Below, in pieces: positions 10,377 to 19,959 of a stretch of 64,000 nt of DNA. The notes under the pieces were generated by a model, which was given only the letters and a program-made list of their open reading frames with translations, was not told the DNA's origin and made no database searches. Location of the stretch: assembly GCF_900444995.1 (NCBI RefSeq), contig NZ_UAPQ01000006.1, positions 62,001-126,000 of the forward strand, in the 5' to 3' direction. How positions within the stretch are numbered: position 1 is the stretch's first letter; each line of letters opens with the position of its first letter. Origin of the DNA: Actinomyces bovis (GTDB taxonomy: Bacteria; Actinomycetota; Actinomycetes; Actinomycetales; Actinomycetaceae). Made by a program: the position numbers and the translations under genes.

Positions 10377-11339
10377 ATGTCCAACCCCTTCTTCAGCAAG
10401 AACCCGGCTTTTAATGGCCGCGCTGCAGCGCCCACCACGCCTGCTGGCTACCCGACCATGCCCGGTTATCAGGTAGGGCAGTACGGGCAGGCCGCCCCGA
10501 TGAACCAATATCCGCAGTACGGGGCCTACGGCACGCAGACTATGCAGGCACCCTCCCAGGGCTATGCCGAGGTGGGCTCCGAGCAGCTCAGCGCCCTGGA
10601 GCAGCAGTACGCCGCCCCGTCGGCCGCCAACGTAGACCGGGGGCGGATGACCATAGACGACGTCGTTATGCGCACCGCAGGTATCTTCGCCGTGATCTTG
10701 GCGGTTGGTGCCGTGACCTGGTCGCTGGTCTCCACCACTGACACCAGGCTGGCTGGCCTGGGTGCAGGAGCCGTGGCAATTGGCGCAATCGGCGCGCTGA
10801 TTCTGGGACTGGTGAACACCTTCAAGCGTGAGCCCAGCCCGGTGCTCATCATGATCTACGCCGTCTTTGAAGGAGCCATGCTGGGAGGTTTCTCCGCCAT
10901 TATGGAGCGGGCCTACCCCGGCATTGTTTTGCAGGCTGTGCTGGCCACTGCCGCCACCTTTGGGGTGATGCTCCTAGCCTACTCCCGGGCCGGATTCCGC
11001 CTCTCCGCCAAGGCCAGCAAGATTCTGCTGATCGCCATGGGCGGTTACTTGGTGTTCTCCCTGGTTAACTTTGGGCTGATGCTCACGGGTGTAGTCACCG
11101 ATCCGTGGGGGCTGCGCGGCATCACCATTGCCGGCATTCCGCTGGGACTGGTAATCGGCCTGCTGGCCGTGGTGATGGCGGCCCTGAGCCTGGTGCTGGA
11201 CTTTGACGCCATCCAGTGTGGGGTGGAGCAGGGCTTGCCCACCCGCTACGCCTGGGCGGGTGCTTTCGGCCTGGTGCTGACCATCGTGTGGATGTACGTG
11301 GAGTTCCTGCGCATCCTGGCCATTTTCCGAGAGGACTGA
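10377..11339 (+). CDS. Bax inhibitor-1 / YccA family membrane protein
   Basis: Integral membrane protein of the BI-1-like family; several bacterial members behave as pH-sensitive calcium leak channels or as FtsH modulators, but no function is proven for this subgroup. The N-terminus MSNPFFSKNPAFNG is characteristic of the actinobacterial branch, followed by a Gln/Tyr/Pro-rich cytoplasmic region to about residue 95 and then seven hydrophobic helices. The conserved C-terminal acidic residues are in LVLDFDAIQCGVEQG. The start at 10377 has GGAGAG upstream; upstream in-frame starts have none. A strong terminator follows. Confidence 0.92.
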   Translation: MSNPFFSKNPAFNGRAAAPTTPAGYPTMPGYQVGQYGQAAPMNQYPQYGAYGTQTMQAPSQGYAEVGSEQLSALEQQYAAPSAANVDRGRMTIDDVVMRTAGIFAVILAVGAVTWSLVSTTDTRLAGLGAGAVAIGAIGALILGLVNTFKREPSPVLIMIYAVFEGAMLGGFSAIMERAYPGIVLQAVLATAATFGVMLLAYSRAGFRLSAKASKILLIAMGGYLVFSLVNFGLMLTGVVTDPWGLRGITIAGIPLGLVIGLLAVVMAALSLVLDFDAIQCGVEQGLPTRYAWAGAFGLVLTIVWMYVEFLRILAIFRED

Positions 11340-11380
11340 GGCTGCCGGGACTTAGCTCCGGGCACTGATATCCCAAGCTT

Positions 11381-11432
11381 CGCCTGCCACCACTGACGCG
11401 CCACACGGCGTCACAGTGGTGGCAGGCGCTTT
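11381..11432 (+). terminator. Long hairpin terminator
   Basis: Arms CGCCTGCCACCACTG (11381-11395) and CAGTGGTGGCAGGCG (11414-11428) are perfect and extend inward through TGACGC/GCGTCA with a one-base bulge. CTTTC follows. It separates the BI-1-like gene from the FKBP gene. Confidence 0.8.
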
Positions 11433-11452
11433 CACTCCCGTAGCCTGGGGGC

Positions 11453-11860
11453 ATGATTAACGCGAATATGCCGACCGTTGCAGGCGCCAAGGGCACCAAG
11501 CCCGTACTGACTTTCCCTGCCGATGAGGCTCCTGAGGGCCTGCAGGTCCAGGTGCTTGACGCCGGGACCGGTCAGGAGGTTGAGGCCGGTGACACGATTG
11601 TGTGCCACTACCTGGGGCAGACCTGGAACGGCAATGTCTTTGACAATTCCTATGACCGTGGCCAGCCCTTGAACTTCCAGGTTGGTGTGGGCATGGTGAT
11701 CCGCGGCTGGGATGACGGGCTGGTGGGGCAGCGGGTAGGCAGTCGTGTGCTGCTGTCCATTCCCGCTGAGTTGGGTTACGGGGACCGTGGCGTCCCGCAG
11801 GCCGGTATCAAGGGCGGGGACACGCTTGTCTTCGTCACGGAGATCCTCGGCGTTATGTGA
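11453..11860 (+). CDS. FKBP-type peptidyl-prolyl cis-trans isomerase
   Basis: Cytosolic proline isomerase of 135 residues with a single FKBP domain and no signal peptide. Family landmarks: VCHYLGQTWNG, FDNSYDRGQPLNF, VIRGWDDGLVGQRVGSR and AELGYGDRG, ending in GDTLVFVTEILGV. Catalytic-pocket aromatic and Asp residues are retained. The ATG at 11453 or the one at 11468 could be used; neither has a strong ribosome-binding site because the gene lies close behind the preceding terminator, so a leaderless or weakly led transcript is possible. Confidence 0.93.
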   Translation: MINANMPTVAGAKGTKPVLTFPADEAPEGLQVQVLDAGTGQEVEAGDTIVCHYLGQTWNGNVFDNSYDRGQPLNFQVGVGMVIRGWDDGLVGQRVGSRVLLSIPAELGYGDRGVPQAGIKGGDTLVFVTEILGVM

Positions 11861-11866
11861 GCACCG

Positions 11867-11898
11867 AAAACCCGCGGCTACATCGGCCGCGGGTTTTC
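11867..11898 (+). terminator. Rho-independent terminator after the FKBP gene
   Basis: AAAACCCGCGGC (11867-11878) pairs with GCCGCGGGTTTT (11886-11897) around a 7-base loop. It starts six bases after the FKBP stop and can act in both directions. Confidence 0.9.
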
Positions 11899-12160
11899 TG
11901 CGCTCATTGGGCGCAAGTTGTCCAGAAATGCAGCACTTTCAGCAATGACACTGGTGGGGCGATCGTAAGGACGCGGTCGAAGTGTTGCAATATCAAGGTT
12001 TCGCTCAGGTAGGGAAGTGGCTGGTAGGGCAGCTGGGCTTGAAATTGCTGCATTTTGTGCCACCGCCCAGTGTGCAGCGCCGCGGAGATGACGTGCTGCC
12101 CGCTAACCTGAGGCATGAACCGTCTCGGCAGATGCCGTCACGCATTCCCAAGGAGCCCAG
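11899..12160 (+). promoter_or_regulatory. Upstream region of ilvD
   Basis: About 260 bases without a gene. It includes an AT-richer part (11920-12060) in which AATGCAGCACTTT (from about 11928) is mirrored by AAATTGCTGCATTTT (from about 12042), a possible operator or fold. I recognise no T-box or leader peptide for branched-chain amino acids. Confidence 0.3.
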
Positions 12161-14047
12161 ATGCCGCAGTACCGCAGTGCCACTTCCACCACTGGCCGCA
12201 ATATGGCGGGTGCCCGTGCCCTGTGGCGCGCCACCGGTGTTAAAGACGAGGACTTCGGTAAACCCATCATTGCAGTCGCCAACTCCTTCACCCAGTTCGT
12301 CCCCGGGCACGTAGGCCTGCGCGACGTTGGCCGCCTAGTGGCTGAACAGATTGAGGCTGCAGGTGGTATCGCCAAAGAGTTCAACACCATTGCCGTGGAT
12401 GATGGCATCGCCATGGGGCATGACGGCATGCTCTACTCCCTGCCCAGCCGCGACCTGATTGCCGATTCGGTGGAGTACATGGCCTCCGCGCACTGCGCTG
12501 ACGCCCTGGTCTGCATTTCCAACTGCGACAAGATCACCCCCGGCATGCTCATGGCCTCCCTGCGCCTGAACATCCCCACGATCTTCATCTCTGGCGGCCC
12601 CATGGAATCCGGCAAGCTCACCGCCGCCGACGGCACCAGCCGCAAACTGGACCTCATCGACGCCATGATGGACGCCGCAGACCCCACCGTCACTGAGGAG
12701 ACCATTAGCGCCATTGAGCGCCTAGCCTGCCCCACCTGCGGCTCCTGCTCCGGCATGTTCACGGCTAACTCCATGAACTGCCTGACTGAAGCCCTCGGTC
12801 TGGCTCTGCCCATGAACGGCACGCTCCTGGCCACTCATTCCGATCGTGGCGAACTGTTCCGAGAGGCCGGTCGCCAGATCGTCGCCATTACTAAGGCCTA
12901 CTACGAGCAGGACGATCCGAGTGTCCTGCCACGTGCCATCGCCACCAAGGCGGCCTTCGAGAACGCCATGAGCCTGGATATCGCCATGGGCGGCTCCACC
13001 AACACCGTTCTGCACCTGCTGGCCGCCGCCCAGGAGGCCGGCGTGGACTTCCATATGGCTGACATTGATCGCCTCTCCCGCCTGGTCCCACAGCTGTGCA
13101 AAGTGGCTCCCTCCACCAATCTCGTCCACGTGGAGGACGTGCATCGCGCCGGCGGCATTATGGGGATCCTCGGTGAGTTGGACCGCTGCGGCCTACTGGA
13201 CACCAGCACTCGCAATGTCCTGCGCGGCACTCTCGCGCAAGCCTTGTCCGCCTATGACATTGCCCGCCCCGGTGCCGACGGTGCGCCTGGCTCCGAGGTC
13301 ACCGAGGCCATCCGCACCCGCTACTTGGCCGCCCCCGCCGGAGTGCGCACCACTGAGATGTTCTCTCAGTCCTCCCGCTGGGAGTCACTCGATACTGACC
13401 GGGCCACCGGCGCTATCCGCGACCGTGCCCACGCTTTTTCCGCCGACGGCGGCCTGGCCGTGCTCTTCGGCAATATCGCTGAGAAAGGCTGCATCGTAAA
13501 AACCGCAGGGGTGGACGCCTCCATCCTCACCTTCGCTGGGTCTGCCGTGGTCTTTGAGTCGCAGGAGGACGCGGTGGAAGGAATCCTAGGCGGGAAGGTG
13601 CAGGCGGGTGACGTCGTCGTCATTAACCATGAGGGGCCGCGCGGCGGGCCGGGCATGCAGGAGATGCTGTACCCCACCACCTACATCAAGTCGATGCACC
13701 TGGGTAAGGAGTGTGCCCTGCTCACGGATGGGCGTTTCTCCGGCGGGACCTCCGGGCTATCCATCGGGCATGTCTCCCCGGAGGCTGCCGCCGGTGGCCT
13801 GATCGGGCTAGTGCGCACTGGCGACCGGATCGAGATAGATATTCCCGCACGGCGCATTGAACTCATGGTGGATGAGGCGGAGATCGCCCGGCGACGAGCC
13901 GCCGAGGAAGCCCGCGGTGACGCAGCCTGGTCGCCGCATGTGGAGCGGCCCCGCAAGGTCAGTGCCGCGCTACGCGCCTACGCCATGCTCGCCACCAGTG
14001 CGGACCTAGGCGCGGTGCGGGACACCAGCCTGCTGCCCCGCTACTGA
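12161..14047 (+). CDS. ilvD: Dihydroxy-acid dehydratase
   Basis: Iron-sulfur enzyme of valine, leucine and isoleucine synthesis, forming 2-keto acids from 2,3-dihydroxy acids. It begins with [20 protein letters not shown]. Cluster-binding Cys residues are in [13 protein letters not shown] and [18 protein letters not shown]; the second signature [19 protein letters not shown] is near residue 525. The length of 628 residues is standard for the long form. ilvA begins 44 bases downstream, so the two isoleucine-pathway genes probably form an operon. CCAAGGAG precedes the ATG. Confidence 0.97.
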   Translation: MPQYRSATSTTGRNMAGARALWRATGVKDEDFGKPIIAVANSFTQFVPGHVGLRDVGRLVAEQIEAAGGIAKEFNTIAVDDGIAMGHDGMLYSLPSRDLIADSVEYMASAHCADALVCISNCDKITPGMLMASLRLNIPTIFISGGPMESGKLTAADGTSRKLDLIDAMMDAADPTVTEETISAIERLACPTCGSCSGMFTANSMNCLTEALGLALPMNGTLLATHSDRGELFREAGRQIVAITKAYYEQDDPSVLPRAIATKAAFENAMSLDIAMGGSTNTVLHLLAAAQEAGVDFHMADIDRLSRLVPQLCKVAPSTNLVHVEDVHRAGGIMGILGELDRCGLLDTSTRNVLRGTLAQALSAYDIARPGADGAPGSEVTEAIRTRYLAAPAGVRTTEMFSQSSRWESLDTDRATGAIRDRAHAFSADGGLAVLFGNIAEKGCIVKTAGVDASILTFAGSAVVFESQEDAVEGILGGKVQAGDVVVINHEGPRGGPGMQEMLYPTTYIKSMHLGKECALLTDGRFSGGTSGLSIGHVSPEAAAGGLIGLVRTGDRIEIDIPARRIELMVDEAEIARRRAAEEARGDAAWSPHVERPRKVSAALRAYAMLATSADLGAVRDTSLLPRY

Positions 14048-14091
14048 AGTGCTTGGCCCACAGGCGGCGTCGGCTCCTCTAGGCTGACCGC

Positions 14092-15738
14092 GTGAATCAG
14101 CCTGCCACCGACGGTCAGTCAACTAAGCCCGCCGAAACCCGCTCGCCCAGCGATGGCCCCGCGGCTCCGGTCAACGGCGCCACAGGCCCAGCTGGGGATA
14201 GCACCTGGGACAACGCCACCTATCTGCGGGCCATCCTGCGCGCCCCCGTCTACGAGGCCGCCGAGCACACGCCGTTGGAGGTCATGCCCACGCTTTCTGC
14301 CCGGCTGGGGAATACAGTCGAGGTTAAGCGCGAGGATCTACAAGCCGTCCACTCCTTCAAGATTCGCGGCGCCTACAACGCCATGCGCAACCTGCCGCAG
14401 GAGGCGCGCGCTCGCGGCGTCGTCACCGCCTCTGCAGGCAATCACGCCCAGGGAGTAGCTCGCTCCGCCGCCATCTCGGGGGTGCGTTCAGTGATCGTCA
14501 TGCCCACCGTCACCCCCCAGATTAAGGTCGACGCCGTGCGCGCGCTCGGTGGGGAAGTGCTGCTACACGGGGAGAACTTTGACGCCGCCAAGGCTGAAGC
14601 CCTCCGCCTAGCTGAAGAACTCGCTCTTACTTACATCGCGCCCTTTGACGATCCGCGCGTCATTGCGGGGCAAGGCACCATCGGCATGGAGATTATCCAG
14701 CAGGACGCGGAGTTGGATCGCATTTTTGTGCCCGTAGGCGGTGGTGGCCTGGTAGCCGGGATTGCTGTGCTCAGCAAACAACTCATGCCGCAGGTGCAGG
14801 TCATTGGCGTGGAACATGAGGAATCCGCCTGCCTTACTGCTGCGATTGCGGCTGGCCAACCCGTAACCCTGGACCGCGTGGGGCTCTTCGCAGAAGGTGT
14901 GGCCGTGCGGCGCATCGGGGATGAGACCTTCCGGCTGTGTGCCGAGCTGCTTGACGACGTCGTCACCGTCTCTTCGGATGAGACCAGTGCCGCTGTGCGC
15001 GACCTCTTTGAGGACCTGCGGGCGGTGCCCGAGCCCAGCGGAGCCATCGCGCTGGCGGGGCTGAAACAGTATGTTGCGGCCCATGGGCTGAGCGGGGAGC
15101 GGCTCGCCTGTGTGCTGAGCGGGGCGAACCTCAATTTCCACCAGCTGCGCTACATCTCTGAGCGCTCAGAGCTGGGTGAACAGCGTGAGGCGATCTTGGG
15201 GGTAACGATCCCGGAGGAACAGGGGGCCTTCCTGCGCTTTGCGCGCGTGCTGGGTGGGCGTGCAGTCACCGAATTCAACTACCGGGTGTCTGCCTCGGCT
15301 GCGCCGGAAGCTCCCGCCCGGATCTTCGTGGGGGTGCGGCTCACCGGTGGTCGGGAGGAACGCTGCGAGATCGTGGCGGACCTGGAGGCGGCTGGTTACG
15401 ACGTCGTGGACTTGACGGAGGATGAGCTGGCCAAGGTGCATGTGCGTTCAATGATTGGTGGGCGTGCGCCGGAAAACTTGACCGAGCGGCTGTTTAGTCT
15501 GGAGTTCCCGGAGGCGCCGGGCGCGCTGACCCGCTTCCTGGAGGTGCTGGGGACGCGCTGGAATATCACCCTGTTCCACTACCGCACTGACGGCGCCGAC
15601 TATGGCCGCATCCTGACGGCCTTTGAGATGCGCGCGGGGGAACCGGAGGGAGAGCTGACGGCGCATATGGATCGCCTGGGCTATGCCTACCGCGAGGAGA
15701 CGGATGACCCCTCTGCCCGGTTCTTCTTGGCTCGCTGA
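14092..15738 (+). CDS. ilvA: Threonine ammonia-lyase, biosynthetic
   Basis: PLP enzyme converting threonine to 2-oxobutanoate, the first step to isoleucine. Catalytic part: Schiff-base Lys in VHSFKIRGAYNAM, SAGNHAQGVA and the phosphate loop GGGGLVAGIA. The C-terminal third (about 365-548) holds two ACT-like regulatory repeats with FSLEFPEAPGALTRFLEVL, as in the feedback-regulated biosynthetic form rather than the short catabolic one. The GTG start is chosen as the first start in frame; the first 40 residues are Ser/Pro/Ala-rich and precede the fold. Confidence 0.95.
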   Translation: MNQPATDGQSTKPAETRSPSDGPAAPVNGATGPAGDSTWDNATYLRAILRAPVYEAAEHTPLEVMPTLSARLGNTVEVKREDLQAVHSFKIRGAYNAMRNLPQEARARGVVTASAGNHAQGVARSAAISGVRSVIVMPTVTPQIKVDAVRALGGEVLLHGENFDAAKAEALRLAEELALTYIAPFDDPRVIAGQGTIGMEIIQQDAELDRIFVPVGGGGLVAGIAVLSKQLMPQVQVIGVEHEESACLTAAIAAGQPVTLDRVGLFAEGVAVRRIGDETFRLCAELLDDVVTVSSDETSAAVRDLFEDLRAVPEPSGAIALAGLKQYVAAHGLSGERLACVLSGANLNFHQLRYISERSELGEQREAILGVTIPEEQGAFLRFARVLGGRAVTEFNYRVSASAAPEAPARIFVGVRLTGGREERCEIVADLEAAGYDVVDLTEDELAKVHVRSMIGGRAPENLTERLFSLEFPEAPGALTRFLEVLGTRWNITLFHYRTDGADYGRILTAFEMRAGEPEGELTAHMDRLGYAYREETDDPSARFFLAR

Positions 15739-15882
15739 GCCTCTCTGGAGGCTGGTGTTCCTGGCTCGCTGAGGCGGGGTGTGAGGGGCGGCATGTGGGC
15801 TGATGCTGGCGAGTTTGGGGCTTTTGCCCTAAAGTAGTTAACGAATCAAGTAAGTTCGTTTTCGACCCACACAGGAGAACAC

Positions 15883-16440
15883 ATGACCAAGATCGCCGTC
15901 GTCCTCGGCTCTGTCCGCCCCAACCGCGCTGGCGCGGGAGTAGCCGAGTGGGTGGCCGCTAAGGCCAACACCGTGGAGGGCGTGGAGGCCAGCATCCTGG
16001 ACATCGCCAGCTTCAACCTGCCGTTCTTCGCAGAGGAGATGGCCCCGGCTTTTGCCCCCGCCAAGGACCCGGCCGCCGTCGCCTGGAACCAGGCCCTGGC
16101 CGGTTTTGACGCCTTCATCTTTGTCAGCCCGGAGTACAACTTCTCCGTCTCCGGCGCCTTGAAGAACGCCATCGACTTCATCACCCCCTCCGTCCTGGCT
16201 AACCGCGCTATCGGCCTGGTGGGCTACTCCTTCTCCTCTGGCCACCGCCAGATTGCGCATATGCGTGACATCTTCGCCAACTTCACCACCGGCGTGGTGC
16301 GCCCGGAGATCAACCTGCACCTGGCCAGCGACTTCGAGAACATGAGCGTCTTCAAGCCCGCAGCCTTCCACGAGGACGAGGTCCCCGCCATGGTCCAGGC
16401 GATCCTGGCCCAGGACCGCGCCCTGGCCACTATGCGCTGA
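15883..16440 (+). CDS. NAD(P)H-dependent FMN reductase family protein
   Basis: Flavodoxin-like cytosolic oxidoreductase of 185 residues. The FMN phosphate loop is VVLGSVRPNRAG at residues 6-17, and SPEYNFSVSGALKNAIDF is the family signature for NADPH-dependent FMN/azo reductases. The product could reduce quinones, azo compounds or free flavin; the physiological electron acceptor is not evident. AGGAG lies upstream of the ATG. It stands alone between ilvA and a convergent ATPase gene. Confidence 0.92.
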   Translation: MTKIAVVLGSVRPNRAGAGVAEWVAAKANTVEGVEASILDIASFNLPFFAEEMAPAFAPAKDPAAVAWNQALAGFDAFIFVSPEYNFSVSGALKNAIDFITPSVLANRAIGLVGYSFSSGHRQIAHMRDIFANFTTGVVRPEINLHLASDFENMSVFKPAAFHEDEVPAMVQAILAQDRALATMR

Positions 16441-16503
16441 GGTCCCGCGCCTCACGGCTCCGCCAGGCCATTTGGCCACAGCATTTGCCTGGCGACGACG
16501 TCG

Positions 16504-16550
16504 CAGGCCCGCCACCCACCACCGTGGGCTGGCGGGTCTGCCGTCGTTTC
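16504..16550. terminator. Probable bidirectional hairpin terminator
   Basis: Imperfect arms around CAGGCCCGCCACCCA (from 16504) and TGGGCTGGCGGGTCTG (ending 16540), then CCGTCGTTTC. It sits between the convergent FMN reductase and ABC-class ATPase genes. Confidence 0.5.
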
Positions 16551-16663
16551 TGGGGCCTTAGCGGCGGTGCGGGCTGTGGGCCTGACGGCGTCGGCAGGGC
16601 GAGGGGCTGGCAGTGCAGGGCGCTGCTTAGCGGGCGTCGTGGACTGCCGCCAGTGCCGCGAAG

Positions 16664-18487
16664 TTAAGCCAGAGCCAGGGAGCGGTAGCGATTTACCGCC
16701 GCCGCAACATCCACCATCCGGGGCCGCACCAAGAAGGCTGGGCGGCGCCCATCTAGGGCGTCTAGGCCCTCCTCATCCAGCAGCTCTTCCAGGTCAGCCA
16801 GGCATTCAGGCAGCGGGGAGACGCCGTCGAAGCGCTGCTCCAACAAGGCCCTCAGGGCATGCGCAAGCGCCTCGGCTTGCCCGGGGTCCACCACCCCAGA
16901 CACGTCACTGACGTCGACTTCCTCGCGGTCAATCACCAGGGCGACGGTGCCGCGCGAGCGCGTGCGCACTGGGCCGCGCCGGCTTCGCTCTGCCAGCGGC
17001 AAAGGTATCCGCGCCTCCGCCTGCGGGAAATCCGGCAGGGCAGTGGTCTCGCGGGGGTGCTCGGCAGCGACCTGCGCGGCCCGGTCGGTGACATCCAGCA
17101 GGTGGTAGGCATCCATGAGCAGGACTCGGTCAGCCACGTCCAGGTAGTCCCCGGAGCCACCCATGACCAGCAGTGTGGACACACCCTGCTCCCGTGCCAA
17201 CGCCCCAATTCGGTCCACCAGAGGGGTGATGGGTTCACGTTCGGCGGCCACCAGGGCGCGCATGCGCGAGTCACGGATCAGCAGGTTGGTGGCGCAGGTG
17301 TCCTCGTCGAGCAGTAAGGCGGAGGCCCCGGCCTCCACGGCCTCCACGATGCTGGCGGCCTGAGAGGTGGAGCCGGAGGCATTGCCTGTGGAAAAGGCGC
17401 GGGTGTCCCGCCCGCCAGGCAGGTGCGAGATGAAGGGGCTTAGGTCCACGCCGGTGACTGCGCGGCCGTCGGCTGCGCGCACTTTGACGGCGTCGGGGAC
17501 GGTCGCTACCAGCTCGCGGCCATCTCCGGGCACATGCGGGTAGACGCCCCGGGTGATGGCGCTGAGCAAGGTGGATTTGCCGTGGTAACCGCCGCCAACG
17601 ATCAGCGTCACGCCTGGCCCGATGGCGGTACCACGTACCTGACCCGCGTGGGGGAGGGTGACGGTGGCGGCCAGGGAGTCTGGGGATTTAAGGGCGACGG
17701 CGCCCGCGCGCATGGGCTCGTCGGAGACGCCGGAGCGGCGCGGCAGCAAAGATCCGTCAGCCAGGAACGCCACCCACTGCTGGGCCTTTAGCGCGGCGGT
17801 TAAGGCCCGGTGGTCCTCCAGGGCGGCGACGTGGGCGCGCAGGCGTTCTAGCCGCTCGCCGCGCAGGTCCAGGGCTGTGCCGAGTTCACGCACTAGGTCG
17901 CGGCCGATGATCCGTGCGGCCTCGTGCCCCTGGATGGAGCGGCCCTGTGCTGGCAAGCTGATGCGCAGGCGCAGCTCAATGGTCCAGTTGGTGGGCTGGT
18001 TGGAGGTGCCCGGCGAATCTGGGGACCAGGCGGCGCTGGGGCGCAGAACTACGGCGGAGCGCTCCAAAATTTCCTGCCCGGGTGCGGCAATGGAGAGGGC
18101 TGTGCCCTTGAAACCTGCGTGCAGCTCACGGACCAGGAAGTCACTGACCGCCAGACGCCGATCCGCTGTCTCCAGGAGCGCTTCATCCAGCAGTGCCTTC
18201 AGTTCCGGCAGGAGGGTCGGGTCTACAGGCGCGTCCACGTGCGCTGCGGTGGGTGGGGCATAGGGGTCAGGCTGGACCCGATCAATGTGCAGGACCCAGC
18301 CCTCTGGCGCCTCGTAGCGGCCCACGATGGCGCGATAGGCGGCGTAGGAGCGGTTGTCCAGGGCATGCAGGTGACCGATTAGATCGGCCAGGGCACCGTG
18401 GCGCGGCTCGTCGTTATAGTCCCGGTGCGGGCGCCCCGGCCCCCGATAGCTGCTGCGGCCACCCGACCGCGATTCACGCTGATTCAT
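16664..18487 (-). CDS. ABC-class P-loop ATPase (PF09818-type)
   Basis: Soluble protein of about 607 residues matching the predicted ATPase of the ABC class, an uncharacterised family. Walker A is VGGGYHGKSTLLSAI, and ALLLDEDTCATNLLIRD is the family's Walker B-like block; LLVMGGSGDYLDVADRVLLMD follows. There are no membrane segments. The ATG at 18487 (MNQRES) is chosen because the upstream extension is low-complexity, and AGGA lies before it. The N-terminal 40 residues are Arg/Gly/Ser-rich and may bind nucleic acid. No functional partner is obvious. Confidence 0.85.
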   Translation of the reverse strand: MNQRESRSGGRSSYRGPGRPHRDYNDEPRHGALADLIGHLHALDNRSYAAYRAIVGRYEAPEGWVLHIDRVQPDPYAPPTAAHVDAPVDPTLLPELKALLDEALLETADRRLAVSDFLVRELHAGFKGTALSIAAPGQEILERSAVVLRPSAAWSPDSPGTSNQPTNWTIELRLRISLPAQGRSIQGHEAARIIGRDLVRELGTALDLRGERLERLRAHVAALEDHRALTAALKAQQWVAFLADGSLLPRRSGVSDEPMRAGAVALKSPDSLAATVTLPHAGQVRGTAIGPGVTLIVGGGYHGKSTLLSAITRGVYPHVPGDGRELVATVPDAVKVRAADGRAVTGVDLSPFISHLPGGRDTRAFSTGNASGSTSQAASIVEAVEAGASALLLDEDTCATNLLIRDSRMRALVAAEREPITPLVDRIGALAREQGVSTLLVMGGSGDYLDVADRVLLMDAYHLLDVTDRAAQVAAEHPRETTALPDFPQAEARIPLPLAERSRRGPVRTRSRGTVALVIDREEVDVSDVSGVVDPGQAEALAHALRALLEQRFDGVSPLPECLADLEELLDEEGLDALDGRRPAFLVRPRMVDVAAAVNRYRSLALA

Positions 18488-18518
18488 GGGCTGATCCTGA
18501 CACAGACGAGTCTGCCGA

Positions 18519-19223
18519 TTAACAGGACGAGCCAAGTGCGCTCTTGGGCCGCTGGCTTGCCTCGGTAGGTGTGGCACTAGGTGAGTGTGGGCTGCGGGGG
18601 CATGGCTGCGTGGCTTGGGGGCTGGGTGTGGCGGATTGTGTAGGTGTTGGTGGTGGTGGGAAGGTCTTGGGATAGACGCTGGAGACGTAGCGCATCATAC
18701 CTACCACAACTTTCCTCACCTCTGTTTCAGTGAGATTGGGGACGTCGTTACTGATGAGTTCAACTTGTAGGGTGGAGTTGTTGGGAGCAAACCAGGCCGC
18801 GTCGGCTAGTAAGGAACCGTAGGAGTGGTAGTAGGCTACGCCTTCTAGACCTAGGTCGAGTTCCTCGAAAGTCTTGTCTTTAGACCATTTCTCGCGAGCT
18901 TCGGTAGCATCCAGAAAACCTGACCAAGAATTATAAAAGGTAGGCTCCGGGTTGTAGGAGATTCGGATATTGCCAAACTCTTTTAAGTCAATAAAGCAGC
19001 CGTAAACTTGATCAAAGTGTGGCGGTGGTGAGACTTCCTCATTTGCAACTAAAAATATGAGATGTCCGGTGACGGTCTCTACAGTGGTTTTGTCAAGACC
19101 ATGACAGAAAGTCTGCGGTACAGAATCCTCTTCATCAGAGCCCCATAGCCCGCACCCAGATAGACTGAATAGCACAGCTGGCGCCAACACCAGACTCAGC
19201 GACCTGCGCCAGCTAGGCCTCAC
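18519..19223 (-). CDS. Lipoprotein paralog 1 (last of three) with run-on tail
   Basis: Secreted lipoprotein of unknown function, 234 residues. Signal peptide with lipobox LSGC at about residue 23. The body carries VPQTFCHGLDKTTVET, EEKW-like SKDKTFEELDLGLEGVAYY and AAWFAPNNSTLQVEL, all repeated nearly unchanged in the two upstream paralogs, then a Pro/Thr-rich end. The GTG start overlaps the stop of the 40-codon ORF at 19220. At the point where paralog 2 stops (ATQP then TGA), this copy reads TGC and runs on for 24 more residues into the spacer, so it has lost its original stop. Confidence 0.82.
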   Translation of the reverse strand: MRPSWRRSLSLVLAPAVLFSLSGCGLWGSDEEDSVPQTFCHGLDKTTVETVTGHLIFLVANEEVSPPPHFDQVYGCFIDLKEFGNIRISYNPEPTFYNSWSGFLDATEAREKWSKDKTFEELDLGLEGVAYYHSYGSLLADAAWFAPNNSTLQVELISNDVPNLTETEVRKVVVGMMRYVSSVYPKTFPPPPTPTQSATPSPQATQPCPRSPHSPSATPTEASQRPKSALGSSC

Positions 19224-19342
19224 CAGTCCTCACCCCCATAGTAATTCTTGAAATCCTCCGCCGAAGAGAAAGCGGCGTTGACCGGGAACGAGCCACGCTC
19301 ACTCCCGGGCTGGTTTTCTCTCTTAATGCGCGTTGAGGTCAT
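19220..19342 (-). CDS. 40-codon ORF, detached C-terminal tail of the DUF6571-like protein (copy A)
   Basis: The sequence begins MTSTRIKRENQPGSERGS and ends EDFKNYYGGEDW. The last part matches the C-terminus of the protein at 20686-22686 (NTFKNYYGGEDW). Its ATG overlaps the stop of lipoprotein 2 (ATGA) and its stop overlaps the GTG of lipoprotein 1 (GTGA), so translation would pass through without a gap. It is either a relic of segmental duplication kept because it couples translation, or an expressed peptide. Confidence 0.65.
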   Translation of the reverse strand: MTSTRIKRENQPGSERGSFPVNAAFSSAEDFKNYYGGEDW

Positions 19343-19959
19343 GGCTGCGTGGCTTGGGGGCTGGGTGTAGTTGATTGTGGAGGTGAGGGTGGTGGAAAAT
19401 CCTTGGGGTAGATGCTGGAGATGTAGCGCATTATGCCTACCACAGCTTTCCTTACCTCTGCTTCGGTAAGGTTGGGGACGTCGTAGTCGGAGAGCTCAAC
19501 TTGTAGGGTGGAGTTGTTGGGAGCAAACCAGGCCGCGTCGGCTAGTAAGGAACCATAGGAGTGGTAGTAGGCTACGCCTTCTAGGCCTAGGTCGAGTTCC
19601 TCGAAAGTTTTATCTTTAGACCATTGTTCGCGAATCTTGGCCTTGTCAAGAAAGCCTTTATAGAAATCGTAGAACTTTGGGTAGGGGTGATAAGAAATCT
19701 TAATGAAACCAAACTCTTTGAAGTAAATGCCACAACCGTAATCTTGGGTGAAGTCGGGAGGTGGATAGACCTCTTCGTTCGAGACTACAGATACGGGATG
19801 TCCAGCGATGGTCTCTACAGTGGTTTTGTCAAGACCATGACAGAAAGTCTGCGGAACAGAATCCTCTTCATCAGAGCCCCATAGCCCGCACCCAGACAGA
19901 CCAAATAGCACAGCTGGCACCAACACCAGACTCGGCGACCTGTGCCAACCCAGCCTCAC
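19339..19959 (-). CDS. Lipoprotein paralog 2
   Basis: Secreted lipoprotein of 206 residues with signal peptide and lipobox LSGC. It shares the signal peptide, VPQTFCHGLDKTTVETI and the SKDKTFEELDLGLEGVAYY block with paralogs 1 and 3, but the middle (YPPPDFTQDYGCGIYFKE, KFYDFYKGFLDKAK) differs clearly, so the central part diversifies while both ends stay constant. It starts with GTG overlapping the stop of ORF copy B and ends in TGA overlapping the start of ORF copy A. Function unknown. Confidence 0.85.
   Translation of the reverse strand: MRLGWHRSPSLVLVPAVLFGLSGCGLWGSDEEDSVPQTFCHGLDKTTVETIAGHPVSVVSNEEVYPPPDFTQDYGCGIYFKEFGFIKISYHPYPKFYDFYKGFLDKAKIREQWSKDKTFEELDLGLEGVAYYHSYGSLLADAAWFAPNNSTLQVELSDYDVPNLTEAEVRKAVVGIMRYISSIYPKDFPPPSPPQSTTPSPQATQP

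Noticed and set aside
16567-16911. Plus-strand ORF after the FMN reductase
   Set aside because: It overlaps the end of the ABC-class ATPase gene in antisense and is Pro/Arg/Gly-rich noise.
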